From: Sulfitobacter sp. M05
GTDB taxonomy: Bacteria; Pseudomonadota; Alphaproteobacteria; Rhodobacterales; Rhodobacteraceae
Assembly: GCF_029285175.1 (NCBI RefSeq)
Contig: NZ_JABEDH010000001.1
Span: 372,001 to 436,000, forward strand
DNA length: 64,000 nt
Direction of reading: 5' to 3'
Part shown: one piece after another, positions 1 to 7,379 of the stretch
Layout of the letters: every line of letters begins with the position of its first letter
Position numbering within the stretch: the first letter of the stretch is position 1
Program-made: the position numbers and the translations under genes
The notes under the pieces: generated by a model
The model's database searches: none
Seen by the model: the letters and a program-made list of their open reading frames with translations, nothing else
What the model was told of the DNA's origin: nothing

Positions 1-1
1 C

Positions 2-679
2 ATTCGTATTGATATGCTGGAACGTCTGGCCGATATGCTGCGCGGTGAAAACTCGCGCAGCGGTTTCGAGGCCAAGGCAGACATGCTGTCGATCACGGGC
101 ATGACACTTGAGCAGTTTGCCGACCTGATGGGTGGTTTGGGCTATCAGGCCGAAAAGGCCGAGCGCGCCAAGGTGAAACCGGTGACCGAGGTGATGCCAG
201 AAGCTGGCAAGGCCAAGGCGGACACGCCGGTGATGGATGCCAATTCTGCACCTGAAGGGGCGATCACCGAATCCCCAGCACCGGATGCGGTCGCCGAGAT
301 TGGCGATGCAGGCGTTGCACCGATTGCGGAAACGCCAGTTGGAACGCCGGAAACGGCGGCAGCTGTTCCTGAAACGCCAGCCGAGGAAATCCTGCCCGGC
401 ACGGCAGCGGATGCTGATGTGGCTGAGGTTGAGATGGAGGTTTATTACACCTTCACCTGGGGCCGGCCAACGCGCAACAATACCAACCAGCGCCGCAACA
501 ATGACAAGCCGCGCGGCAAAGGCAAACCGTCACAGGGCAAGGGCCGCAAGGGTGGGCCAAAAGGCGACCGGGGCAATAAGGCGCAGAACTTCTCGGCCCG
601 CCCGCCGAAAAAGGAAAAAGCCATTGATCCGGATAACCCGTTTGCTGCGGCCTTGATGGGGTTGAAGGACGGTAAATAA
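2..679 (+). CDS. C-terminal part of a helicase-type protein (5' end outside window)
   Basis: The frame is open from the first bases and ends at TAA 677-679, giving about 225 residues of a longer protein. The first ~55 residues are an ordinary alpha-helical segment. They are followed by a low-complexity Ala/Pro/Glu linker and a very basic Gly/Lys/Arg/Asn tail (around 'RRNNDKPRGKGKPSQGKG') of the kind that binds RNA. In Roseobacter genomes a Suv3-like DEAD/DEAH helicase with such a tail lies directly before the S4 and ferredoxin genes, and that order is the main basis for the call. No helicase motif is inside the window. The stop codon abuts the GTG start of the next gene, so the two are co-transcribed. 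Confidence 0.6.
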   Translation: MRIDMLERLADMLRGENSRSGFEAKADMLSITGMTLEQFADLMGGLGYQAEKAERAKVKPVTEVMPEAGKAKADTPVMDANSAPEGAITESPAPDAVAEIGDAGVAPIAETPVGTPETAAAVPETPAEEILPGTAADADVAEVEMEVYYTFTWGRPTRNNTNQRRNNDKPRGKGKPSQGKGRKGGPKGDRGNKAQNFSARPPKKEKAIDPDNPFAAALMGLKDGK

Positions 680-1066
680 GTGTCTGACAGTGTTGAGAAA
701 CTGCGCGTTGACAAATGGCTTTGGCACGCGCGGTTTTTCAAGACAAGGACCTTGGCAGCGGCGCAAGTCAAAGCCGGGGCGTTGCGCATCAACGGCACCC
801 TTACTCAGAAACCAGCCAGCACGATTGTGCCTACGGACGTGCTGACCTTTGCGCAGGGCGATCATATTCGCGTGATTCAGATCGATGCCTTGGGCGTCAG
901 GCGCGGACCGGCCCCCGAAGCACAGGCGCTTTATACGGATTTGTCCCCGCCAGAGCCCAAAAATCGGAACAAACAACCCGAGAATCCCGGTTTTGACGGA
1001 AAAGGGCGCCCAAGTAAGAAGGATCGTCGCACCCTTGATCTTTCTAAGGCCCGCTATCTTGAATGA
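680..1066 (+). CDS. S4-domain RNA-binding protein (Hsp15/HslR-like)
   Basis: 128 residues from a GTG start that directly follows the previous stop codon. Residues ~8-70 form an S4 domain: the opening 'LRVDKWLWHARFFKTR', then a 'VKAGALRINGT' turn. This is the pattern of Hsp15 (HslR), which binds the 50S subunit carrying stalled peptidyl-tRNA. The C-terminal 50 residues are charged and probably disordered (KGRPSKKDRR). It is translationally coupled to the helicase, which suggests a shared role in RNA or ribosome handling. The family is clear; equivalence to E. coli Hsp15 is inference. Confidence 0.85.
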   Translation: MSDSVEKLRVDKWLWHARFFKTRTLAAAQVKAGALRINGTLTQKPASTIVPTDVLTFAQGDHIRVIQIDALGVRRGPAPEAQALYTDLSPPEPKNRNKQPENPGFDGKGRPSKKDRRTLDLSKARYLE

Positions 1067-1118
1067 TCCTACGGCCTGATTTACTTCACGCCCAAGCCTT
1101 TCTGACAGAGATCCTTGC

Positions 1119-1457
1119 ATGACCTATATCGTGAACGACGCCTGCATCGCCTGCAAATACACCGACTGTGTCGAGGTATGCCCCGTGGATTGCTTTTACG
1201 AAGGCGAGAATATGCTGGTGATCCACCCTGATGAATGTATCGACTGTGGTGTTTGCGAGCCGGAATGCCCGGCGGACGCGATCCGCCCGGATACCGAACC
1301 GGACGCGGAGAAGTGGGTTGAATTCAACCGCAAGTATTCCGAGCTGTGGCCGGTCATCATCACCAAGAAAGACCAGCTGCCCGAGGCCGAAGAGCGCGAC
1401 GGCGAATCCGGCAAGCTGGAGAAGTACTTTTCCGAGGCCCCAGGCGAGGGCGGCTGA
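1119..1457 (+). CDS. fdxA: 7Fe ferredoxin FdxA ([3Fe-4S][4Fe-4S])
   Basis: 112 residues, the usual length for FdxA. The N-terminal half carries Cys9, Cys12, Cys17 and Cys21-Pro, followed by Cys40, Cys43, Cys46 and Cys50-Pro, matching the spacing of seven-iron ferredoxins of the Azotobacter FdI type. Cys25 is an extra cysteine near the first cluster. The C-terminal ~50 residues are acidic and lack cysteines, as in the family. It is a soluble low-potential electron carrier; its partner is not visible here. The gene sits between the S4 protein and CarD, a conserved order in Rhodobacterales. Confidence 0.95.
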   Translation: MTYIVNDACIACKYTDCVEVCPVDCFYEGENMLVIHPDECIDCGVCEPECPADAIRPDTEPDAEKWVEFNRKYSELWPVIITKKDQLPEAEERDGESGKLEKYFSEAPGEGG

Positions 1458-1753
1458 TTCGGGCACCTTCGATAGGGCGCTGGCCTTCGGGTCATGTTTT
1501 ACAGGGGAATCCCGTGTATTTCGGCGAACTTTCGGAACGGCCTGTTTTGTGATATAGTAAGTGAAAGCTGAAACAGACGATCGGTCACCAATGCACCACT
1601 TCACACTGCGAAATTGCTGCCGCAACTGACCATCTTACTCCGACTTTGACGCACCCCATCGCGGGCCATATGGCTGCGATTGGTTGCGTTATTTCGTGTC
1701 TGCCACAGCCCAATTATTTTCTGCGGGTCCGCCCGCGCCACAGGAGCCACTAC

Positions 1754-2266
1754 ATGTCTAAATCGAAGAAGCTTGATTTCCGTCCTAATGAGTTTGTCGT
1801 CTACCCTGCGCATGGCGTCGGGCAGGTCGTTTCCGTTGAGGAGCAGGAAGTCGCCGGCATCACGCTGGAGCTGTTCGTGATTGCGTTTGAAAAAGACAAG
1901 ATGACCCTGCGTGTTCCGACCCATAAGGCGACTGAAATCGGTATGCGCGCGCTGTCATCGCCAGATGTCATTGCCCATGCGATGAAGACGCTGAAAGGCA
2001 AGGCCAAGGTGAAACGCGCCATGTGGTCACGCCGAGCACAGGAATATGAACAAAAGATCAACTCGGGTGATTTGATTGCGATTGCCGAGGTTGTGCGTGA
2101 CCTGCACCGCACCGATGATCAGCGCGAGCAAAGCTATTCTGAACGTCAGCTCTATGAAGCGGCACTTGAGCGGCTGACCCGTGAAGTCGGCGCTGTTGGC
2201 GGCGGGGACGAGGTTGCAGCTGCCAAACAGATCGGTGACGTGTTGGAAAGCCGCATCGCGGCGTAA
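1754..2266 (+). CDS. carD: CarD family transcriptional regulator
   Basis: 170 residues from ATG 1754, chosen because AGGAG lies at 1743-1747 and because the protein then begins MSKSKKLDF, as CarD/CdnL proteins do; the frame stays open further upstream but reads as leader. The N-terminal ~60 residues ('VVYPAHGVGQV') are the RNA-polymerase-interacting Tudor-like domain. The rest is a helical DNA-binding domain rich in Lys, Arg and Glu. CarD stabilises the open promoter complex, for example at rRNA promoters. The ~300 bp upstream hold no gene; a TATAGT-like -10 near 1553 is a possible promoter, not demonstrated. Confidence 0.93.
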   Translation: MSKSKKLDFRPNEFVVYPAHGVGQVVSVEEQEVAGITLELFVIAFEKDKMTLRVPTHKATEIGMRALSSPDVIAHAMKTLKGKAKVKRAMWSRRAQEYEQKINSGDLIAIAEVVRDLHRTDDQREQSYSERQLYEAALERLTREVGAVGGGDEVAAAKQIGDVLESRIAA

Positions 2267-2287
2267 GCGGTTTTGAACAAGTCTTGA

Positions 2288-2320
2288 CGCGCCGTCCCTG
2301 AAAGGGGGCGGCGTTTTTTA
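2288..2320 (+). terminator. Rho-independent terminator of carD
   Basis: GC-rich stem (CGCCGTCCC, loop TGAAA, then GGGGGCGGCG) at 2290-2313 is followed by six T. The T-tract runs into the stop codon of the convergent cobS gene (TAA read from 2318-2320), so the two genes end on top of one another. Confidence 0.85.
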
Positions 2321-3088
2321 TGGCAGGGTGGCAAGAAAGCTGAGCAACACAGCGATTTCCGTCACCTGTTGCGTCGCCCCAAGTACGTCACCGGTTTGCC
2401 CGCCGATTTTGGCGCGGGCGACAAGTGTCACACCGGTTGCGGCGATCAGTGCGGGGGCCAAGGTCGCAGGCAGTATCAGAATTGCGGCAAGGATCCCAAA
2501 TAAGAGCGCTGTGATCATCGCCTGTTTCGGCGGACGTCCGGTATTGCCCGACAGGCCTGACGGGCGGGCCGCAGGCAGGCCATACATCACCACAACCATG
2601 GCGGCGCGCGACATCACCGCGGCGCAGGCCAATGCCATCAGGTAACCACCTGCCGTCAGAAGCGCGACCACCGCGACCCAGCGCAGCGCCAGCGCCACCA
2701 CCAGCGCGATCACCCCATAGGTGCCGATCTGACTGTCCTTCATGATGGCCAGCCGGCGTTCCCGGGTCCAGCCGCCCCAAAACCCATCTGCGCAATCCGC
2801 CAGCCCATCTTCGTGCAACGCACCGGTGCTTGCGATGCCAGCCAGCAGGACAAGCACCGCCGCAGCGGCAGGCGGCAGGCCAATCCCGAGGGCGCACCAG
2901 CCGACAAGGGCGGACAACAGTGCCACGATGAGCCCGACCAGCGGATAGGCCCATGCCGCATAGGCCGCCGGCCTGCGCTGATCGGTAGGAAAGGCGGCTG
3001 CGGGAACAGGCAGCCGCGTCAGCAGCCCAAGGGCGAGCGGCAGGTCGGTTGCACGGGGGCGGAACCCAGAGATGTCGTTTCCAGTCAC
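2318..3088 (-). CDS. cobS: Adenosylcobinamide-GDP ribazoletransferase CobS
   Basis: 256 residues from a GTG at 3088; the reading frame continues upstream but the homologous part starts here, after an AGGAAGAGG-like site. CobS joins adenosylcobinamide-GDP to alpha-ribazole in the last step of cobamide nucleotide-loop assembly. It is an integral membrane protein: at least five hydrophobic segments are visible. The conserved acidic motif '[15 protein letters not shown]' is present near residue 80-95 and is the hallmark of the family. It is divergent from cobT across 75 bp, the gene that makes its alpha-ribazole phosphate precursor. Confidence 0.95.
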   Translation of the reverse strand: MTGNDISGFRPRATDLPLALGLLTRLPVPAAAFPTDQRRPAAYAAWAYPLVGLIVALLSALVGWCALGIGLPPAAAAVLVLLAGIASTGALHEDGLADCADGFWGGWTRERRLAIMKDSQIGTYGVIALVVALALRWVAVVALLTAGGYLMALACAAVMSRAAMVVVMYGLPAARPSGLSGNTGRPPKQAMITALLFGILAAILILPATLAPALIAATGVTLVARAKIGGQTGDVLGATQQVTEIAVLLSFLATLP

Positions 3089-3163
3089 TTTTCTGCCTTT
3101 TGACCTCTTCCTGTGGTGCGGCGCGGTGGATAGACAGGAAGCAACCCAATCCAAAGCCAGAGC

Positions 3164-4183
3164 ATGCCCATGACCGATGAATTTGCAACCCTGTCCGATT
3201 TTCGTGCCCTGCTTGCAGGGTTTCCCCATGCTGACACCGATATGCTTGCTGCGGCACAGGCGCACAACATGCAACTGACCAAACCACCCGGTGCTTTGGG
3301 GCAGCTTGAGGATCTTGCCCTGTGGTATCGCAGCTGGCGGGGCGGCGAGAACGCCGAAATCTCCGCACCACAGGTGATTGTTTTTGCGGGTAATCACGGG
3401 GTGGCGGCGCGTGGGGTTTCGGCCTTTCCCGCCGAGGTCACCGCGCAGATGGTGATGAACTTTCAGCATGGCGGTGCCGCGATTAACCAGATTGCCCGGG
3501 TGAACGGGGCGACATTGGATGTCGTCGCATTGAACCTTGAAAACCCGACACAGGATTTCACCCAAGGCCCTGCGATGTCTGAAGATGAATGTGTTGCGGC
3601 CTTGCAAGCGGGATGGAACACGGTGAACCCTGATGCGGATCTGCTGGTGGTGGGTGAAATGGGGATTGCGAACACCACGTCAGCCGCGGCACTGGCCTGC
3701 GCGCTGCTGGGGGGGGATGCGGCAGAATGGACAGGGCGCGGCACTGGTGTTGATGACGCCGGGCTTACGTTGAAAACCCAAGTCGTCGCTGAAGGTGTCG
3801 CCTTGCACAAGGGGCAGGGTGACGGATTGGAAACCCTGCGCCGGCTCGGCGGGCGTGAACTGGCTGCGATGGCGGGGGCAATGGTGCGGGCACGCAGCCT
3901 GCGCATTCCGGTTATTCTGGACGGGTTCATCTGCTCTGCGGCAGCGCTGTGCCTTGCGCATACCCATGAGGGGGCGCTGGATCACGCGGTTGCCGGTCAC
4001 CAGAGTGCCGAGGGCGGTCACGAACGTCTGCTAGCGGCATTGGGCAAGGTGCCGTTGCTTCAGCTTGGTCTGCGGCTGGGAGAGGCCTCAGGCGCGGCGC
4101 TGGCAATTAGCGTGCTGAAGGGGGCCATGGCCTGCCACGCAAGCATGGCAACCTTTGCACAGGCGGGTGTCAGCGACAGCTGA
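3164..4183 (+). CDS. cobT: Nicotinate-nucleotide--dimethylbenzimidazole phosphoribosyltransferase CobT
   Basis: 339 residues. CobT activates the lower-ligand base (dimethylbenzimidazole) by transferring phosphoribose from nicotinate mononucleotide. Motifs fit: '[13 protein letters not shown]' near the N-terminus, '[16 protein letters not shown]', '[14 protein letters not shown]', and the C-terminal '[11 protein letters not shown]' holding the catalytic Glu. Length is normal. An in-frame ATG two codons later (3170) is an equally possible start. Paired divergently with cobS, it covers two linked steps of cobamide synthesis; no other cob genes are in view. Confidence 0.95.
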   Translation: MPMTDEFATLSDFRALLAGFPHADTDMLAAAQAHNMQLTKPPGALGQLEDLALWYRSWRGGENAEISAPQVIVFAGNHGVAARGVSAFPAEVTAQMVMNFQHGGAAINQIARVNGATLDVVALNLENPTQDFTQGPAMSEDECVAALQAGWNTVNPDADLLVVGEMGIANTTSAAALACALLGGDAAEWTGRGTGVDDAGLTLKTQVVAEGVALHKGQGDGLETLRRLGGRELAAMAGAMVRARSLRIPVILDGFICSAAALCLAHTHEGALDHAVAGHQSAEGGHERLLAALGKVPLLQLGLRLGEASGAALAISVLKGAMACHASMATFAQAGVSDS

Positions 4184-4242
4184 TGCCATTGAGGGCAAAG
4201 GGGGGGCGGCGCTGGTATCCGCCCCTTCCGTTTCCGGCGGAA

Positions 4243-6159
4243 TCAGGCGCTTTTTTGGTCTGTCTCGTCACTGCGGTTCAGGAACGAGGTTTCAAGATCC
4301 TTTTGCAGTTCCTTGGCGCGGGCCACGTATTCTTTATTGGCCGAAGGTTCGACATCGGCGCGCCACAGGGCGGCCAGTTCGCGAACAGACATGCGATCAT
4401 GGGCATAGAACATGCGCTCTGCTTCATGGGCTTCAAACTCTGACAGGCCCATGTTTTCCAAGACATAGCGACCGGCCCGAAGCGAGCTGTCGAACATTTC
4501 ACGGACGATGTCATTGGCACCGGCTTGATACTGGCGATAGACCTCCGTGCGGTCACGCGCCCGTGCGATGATGTGCAGGTCGGGGCGTTCCTTGCGGGCA
4601 TATCTGATCAACTCCAGGGCGGCCTTGGTATCGTCCAGCGCGACAACCAACACATGTGCGTCTTTGATCCCGGCCTTGCGCAAGATGTCGGGGCGGGTTG
4701 GATCGCCAAGATAGGCCTTGAATCCGAACCGCCGCATCACGGCGATGGCTTCGGGGTTGTGATCTAGAACAACAGTCTGAAATCCGCTTGTTTGTACCAA
4801 ACGGTTCACCACCTGACCAAAACGTCCGATACCGGCGATAATCACCGGGCCGTCGTGTTCGATATCGTCCGGCTCGACGGTGCCGCCTGTGTCCTCCATC
4901 CGTTTGTGAATGATGTCATAGACGATAAACAACAGGGGGGTAATCAGCATCGACAGGGCAATTACCAACAGCAGGGTCTCTGCAACAACGCCCGGCATCA
5001 CGCCGGTCGTGACCGAGAAACTGACCAGCACAAAACCGAATTCACCGGCCTGTGCCAGCCCAAGGGCAAACAGCCATTGATCCCGTCCGCGCAGTTTGAA
5101 CATCCGCCCCAGACCAAATAGAATGATCCCTTTTACAATGATCACCAAAAGCGCCATGCCAAGGATGATGACCAGATCGGCAAACAGCAATTCAAAGTTG
5201 ATGCCGGCCCCCACCGTGATGAAAAAGAGACCCAGCAGCAGGCCCTTAAAGGGTTCGAGGTCGGTTTCAAGCTCGTGACGGAATTCCGAGCTGGCCAGAA
5301 CAACACCAGCCAGAAACGCGCCAAGGGCAGGTGACAGGCCGACCAGCATCATCAGAAAGGAAATGCCGGTTACGATCAGCAGGGCGATGGCGGTATACAT
5401 TTCGCGCAGGTTGGCCGAATGGATAAAGCGGAACACCGGACGCGTGAAAAACACACCTACAACGATGATCCCGGCGATGGCCCCGATGGTAACAAGGGTG
5501 ACACCCCAGCCAGGCAAGCTTTGTACATAGGAGAAAGCGGCTTCGGCGGCGGCAGGGCCATGTGTGCCCTCGGTTGATTTATGAGCGGCGTCGACCTTTT
5601 CAGGGTCAATCGAGATTGATCCGTCCGGCATGACTCCGGCCAGCGTTGTAATGGCCAGCAGCGGCAGGAAGGCGAGGATCGGGATCACCGCAATATCCTG
5701 CGTCAGCAGCACCGAAAAGACCGAGCGCCCGCCGCTGGTCTTCATCAGATTCTTTTCAGACAGGGTTTGTAAAACAATCGCCGTCGAAGACAGGGCCAAC
5801 GTCAGGCCGATAGCCAGCGCGACATTCCACGGCTGGTCATAGGCCATGGCGATGCCCATCAGGGCTGCCGTGGAAATCACCACCTGCAACCCGCCAAGAC
5901 CCAGCAACCGGTGGCGCATGTCCCACAGCGCCCGTGGTTCCAGCTCTAACCCGATCAGGAACAGCATCATCACAACGCCGAATTCGGCAAAATGTTGCAG
6001 GTCCTTGGTTTCGGACCCAACAAAGCCCAGAACGGGACCAATCAAAATGCCCGCCGCTAGATACCCCAGAACCGACCCGAGCCCAAGCCGCGCAGCGATC
6101 GGCACAGCGATGACAGCAGCAGCAAGATAGATGGTGGCTTGGAACAGGAAACCTTCCAT
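4243..6159 (-). CDS. CPA2 monovalent cation:proton antiporter (KefB/KefC-like)
   Basis: 638 residues. Residues 1-~410 are hydrophobic with 11-13 membrane segments and a family-typical start ('LGSVLGYLAAGILIGP'). From ~425 a Rossmann-type RCK/TrkA-N domain follows ('IIAGIGRFGQVVNRLV', nucleotide-binding GxGxxG; 'DHNPEAI'), ending in a charged tail. This is the architecture of glutathione-gated K+ efflux proteins KefB/KefC. A 30-40 residue insert rich in Asp and Ser lies in the loop around residues 175-210. No KefF/KefG partner is nearby, so gating by glutathione adducts is uncertain. Confidence 0.88.
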   Translation of the reverse strand: MEGFLFQATIYLAAAVIAVPIAARLGLGSVLGYLAAGILIGPVLGFVGSETKDLQHFAEFGVVMMLFLIGLELEPRALWDMRHRLLGLGGLQVVISTAALMGIAMAYDQPWNVALAIGLTLALSSTAIVLQTLSEKNLMKTSGGRSVFSVLLTQDIAVIPILAFLPLLAITTLAGVMPDGSISIDPEKVDAAHKSTEGTHGPAAAEAAFSYVQSLPGWGVTLVTIGAIAGIIVVGVFFTRPVFRFIHSANLREMYTAIALLIVTGISFLMMLVGLSPALGAFLAGVVLASSEFRHELETDLEPFKGLLLGLFFITVGAGINFELLFADLVIILGMALLVIIVKGIILFGLGRMFKLRGRDQWLFALGLAQAGEFGFVLVSFSVTTGVMPGVVAETLLLVIALSMLITPLLFIVYDIIHKRMEDTGGTVEPDDIEHDGPVIIAGIGRFGQVVNRLVQTSGFQTVVLDHNPEAIAVMRRFGFKAYLGDPTRPDILRKAGIKDAHVLVVALDDTKAALELIRYARKERPDLHIIARARDRTEVYRQYQAGANDIVREMFDSSLRAGRYVLENMGLSEFEAHEAERMFYAHDRMSVRELAALWRADVEPSANKEYVARAKELQKDLETSFLNRSDETDQKSA

Positions 6160-6252
6160 GACGGTCCTTTCAGGAGAAATGAGGCTTGTGCTTATCAGAT
6201 ATCATATAAACCGACATTGCGGGCGCGATAAGTCGACAAAATACTCTTGTTT

Positions 6253-6726
6253 TCAGGTCGGCAGCGGCCCGTCAGACTTAAGCTGATCCATCACGATTTG
6301 GCTGTTTACCCGCGAAACCGCTGGATGGGGCAGCAACACCTCGTGAATAAGCCGGTTAAGGCTGGGAAGATCGGCGCAATAGACCCGCAGAAGATAATCT
6401 GCATTCCCTGTCATGGTCCAAACGCTGACGATTTCGGGACGCGCCGCGATCAGGCGGGCAAAGCTACGCGAGTTTTCCGGCCCGTGGGTGATCAGGTGGA
6501 CCTGAACAAACCCCTGTACGTTCAATCCCAGACGCAGGGGGTCAAGCCGTGCAACATAACCTTTGATGTAGCCTTCCGCCTCCAGCCGCTGGCGGCGTCG
6601 CCCGGCCTGCGAAGCGGACAGGTTCAGGCGTTCGCTTAGCTCCTGCGCTGTCAGATGGGCATCCTTTTGCAAGGCGTCCAGAAGGCGGGTGTCAATGTCA
6701 TCCAGCATGGCGCGGGTTTCTCGCAT
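6253..6726 (-). CDS. Lrp/AsnC family transcriptional regulator
   Basis: 157 residues, the normal Lrp size. The N-terminal winged helix-turn-helix ('LDDIDTRLLDALQKDAHLTA...') is followed by a RAM ligand-binding domain ('VWTMTGNADYLLRVYCADL'). The start could be the first ATG (6726) or the ATG six codons later (6708). It is divergent from the hppD remnant at 6854. In Rhodobacterales such a regulator commonly sits beside hppD and controls tyrosine catabolism, so its original target may be lost here. Confidence 0.9.
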   Translation of the reverse strand: MRETRAMLDDIDTRLLDALQKDAHLTAQELSERLNLSASQAGRRRQRLEAEGYIKGYVARLDPLRLGLNVQGFVQVHLITHGPENSRSFARLIAARPEIVSVWTMTGNADYLLRVYCADLPSLNRLIHEVLLPHPAVSRVNSQIVMDQLKSDGPLPT

Positions 6727-6853
6727 GGTTTATAACTTTTTTGCGTGAACCTGCCGTCTTTGGCCAGTCGAAAGCAACAGAATGCGGAAACTTGGCGGAT
6801 CGTTGCTTATATAGCTCCCGCCAGAGCCACTCTTTCAGCCAAGGATCGACTTA

Positions 6854-7306
6854 ATGGGAATTTCCCCACAGCCTGCGCCACAGGCGGTTACCGCGACAGA
6901 CCGCCTAATCGGGACAGACAGCTTTGAATTTGTTGAGTTTGCCGGCCCTGATCCGCAGGAGTTGCGCGACTTTTTCACGCGGATGGGCTGTATCCATGTG
7001 GCGACCCACAAGGCAAAAGCCGTCGAGCTTTGGCAGCAGGGGGAGATCACCTATTTGCTGAATGCCCAGAGTGACAGTTTCGCTGCGCGCTATGTCAAGG
7101 AGCATGGAGCTTCTGCGCCATCGATGGGATGGCGTGTGGCGGATGCGCAAATGTCGTTGTCCCAAGCGGTTGCGCAAGGCGAGGTTGAATACACCGGCAC
7201 GGGGAAAGTTCTGGATGTGCCGGCAATCGTCGGCATTGGGGGGGCGTTGATCTATTTTGTGGATCACAACGAAGATACATCGCCCACCAACTGGGAGTAC
7301 ATCTGA
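6854..7306 (+). pseudogene. Truncated 4-hydroxyphenylpyruvate dioxygenase (N-terminal domain only)
   Basis: 150 residues resembling the N-terminal vicinal-oxygen-chelate half of HppD: 'GTDSFEFVEFAGPDPQELRDFF', 'MGWRVADAQ', 'DVPAIVGIGGALIYFVD'. A complete HppD has ~350-370 residues and carries its iron ligands and substrate pocket in the C-terminal half. Here the frame ends in 'NWEYI' and a TGA, with a second in-frame TGA six codons later and no C-terminal half before the next gene on the opposite strand. It should therefore have no dioxygenase activity. It may be a remnant, or a free-standing VOC-like protein; the divergent Lrp regulator favours decay of an ordinary hppD locus. Confidence 0.75.
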
Positions 7307-7379
7307 GGAGGGGCACGCCTGTGACGGTTCTTGCGCAACTGGGTGCGCATAGGGCAAAGCCTGTTGCCGGCGTGAGCCG

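Noticed and set aside
2388-3371. 327-residue minus-strand frame antisense in frame to cobS
   Set aside because: Shadow frame of cobS: Arg/Pro/Ala-rich, no recognisable motif, while the overlapping frame has all CobS motifs.
7304-7327. TGA at the end of the hppD remnant as another selenocysteine codon
   Set aside because: A second in-frame TGA follows six codons later, no HppD-like sequence continues, and no suitable hairpin is seen.
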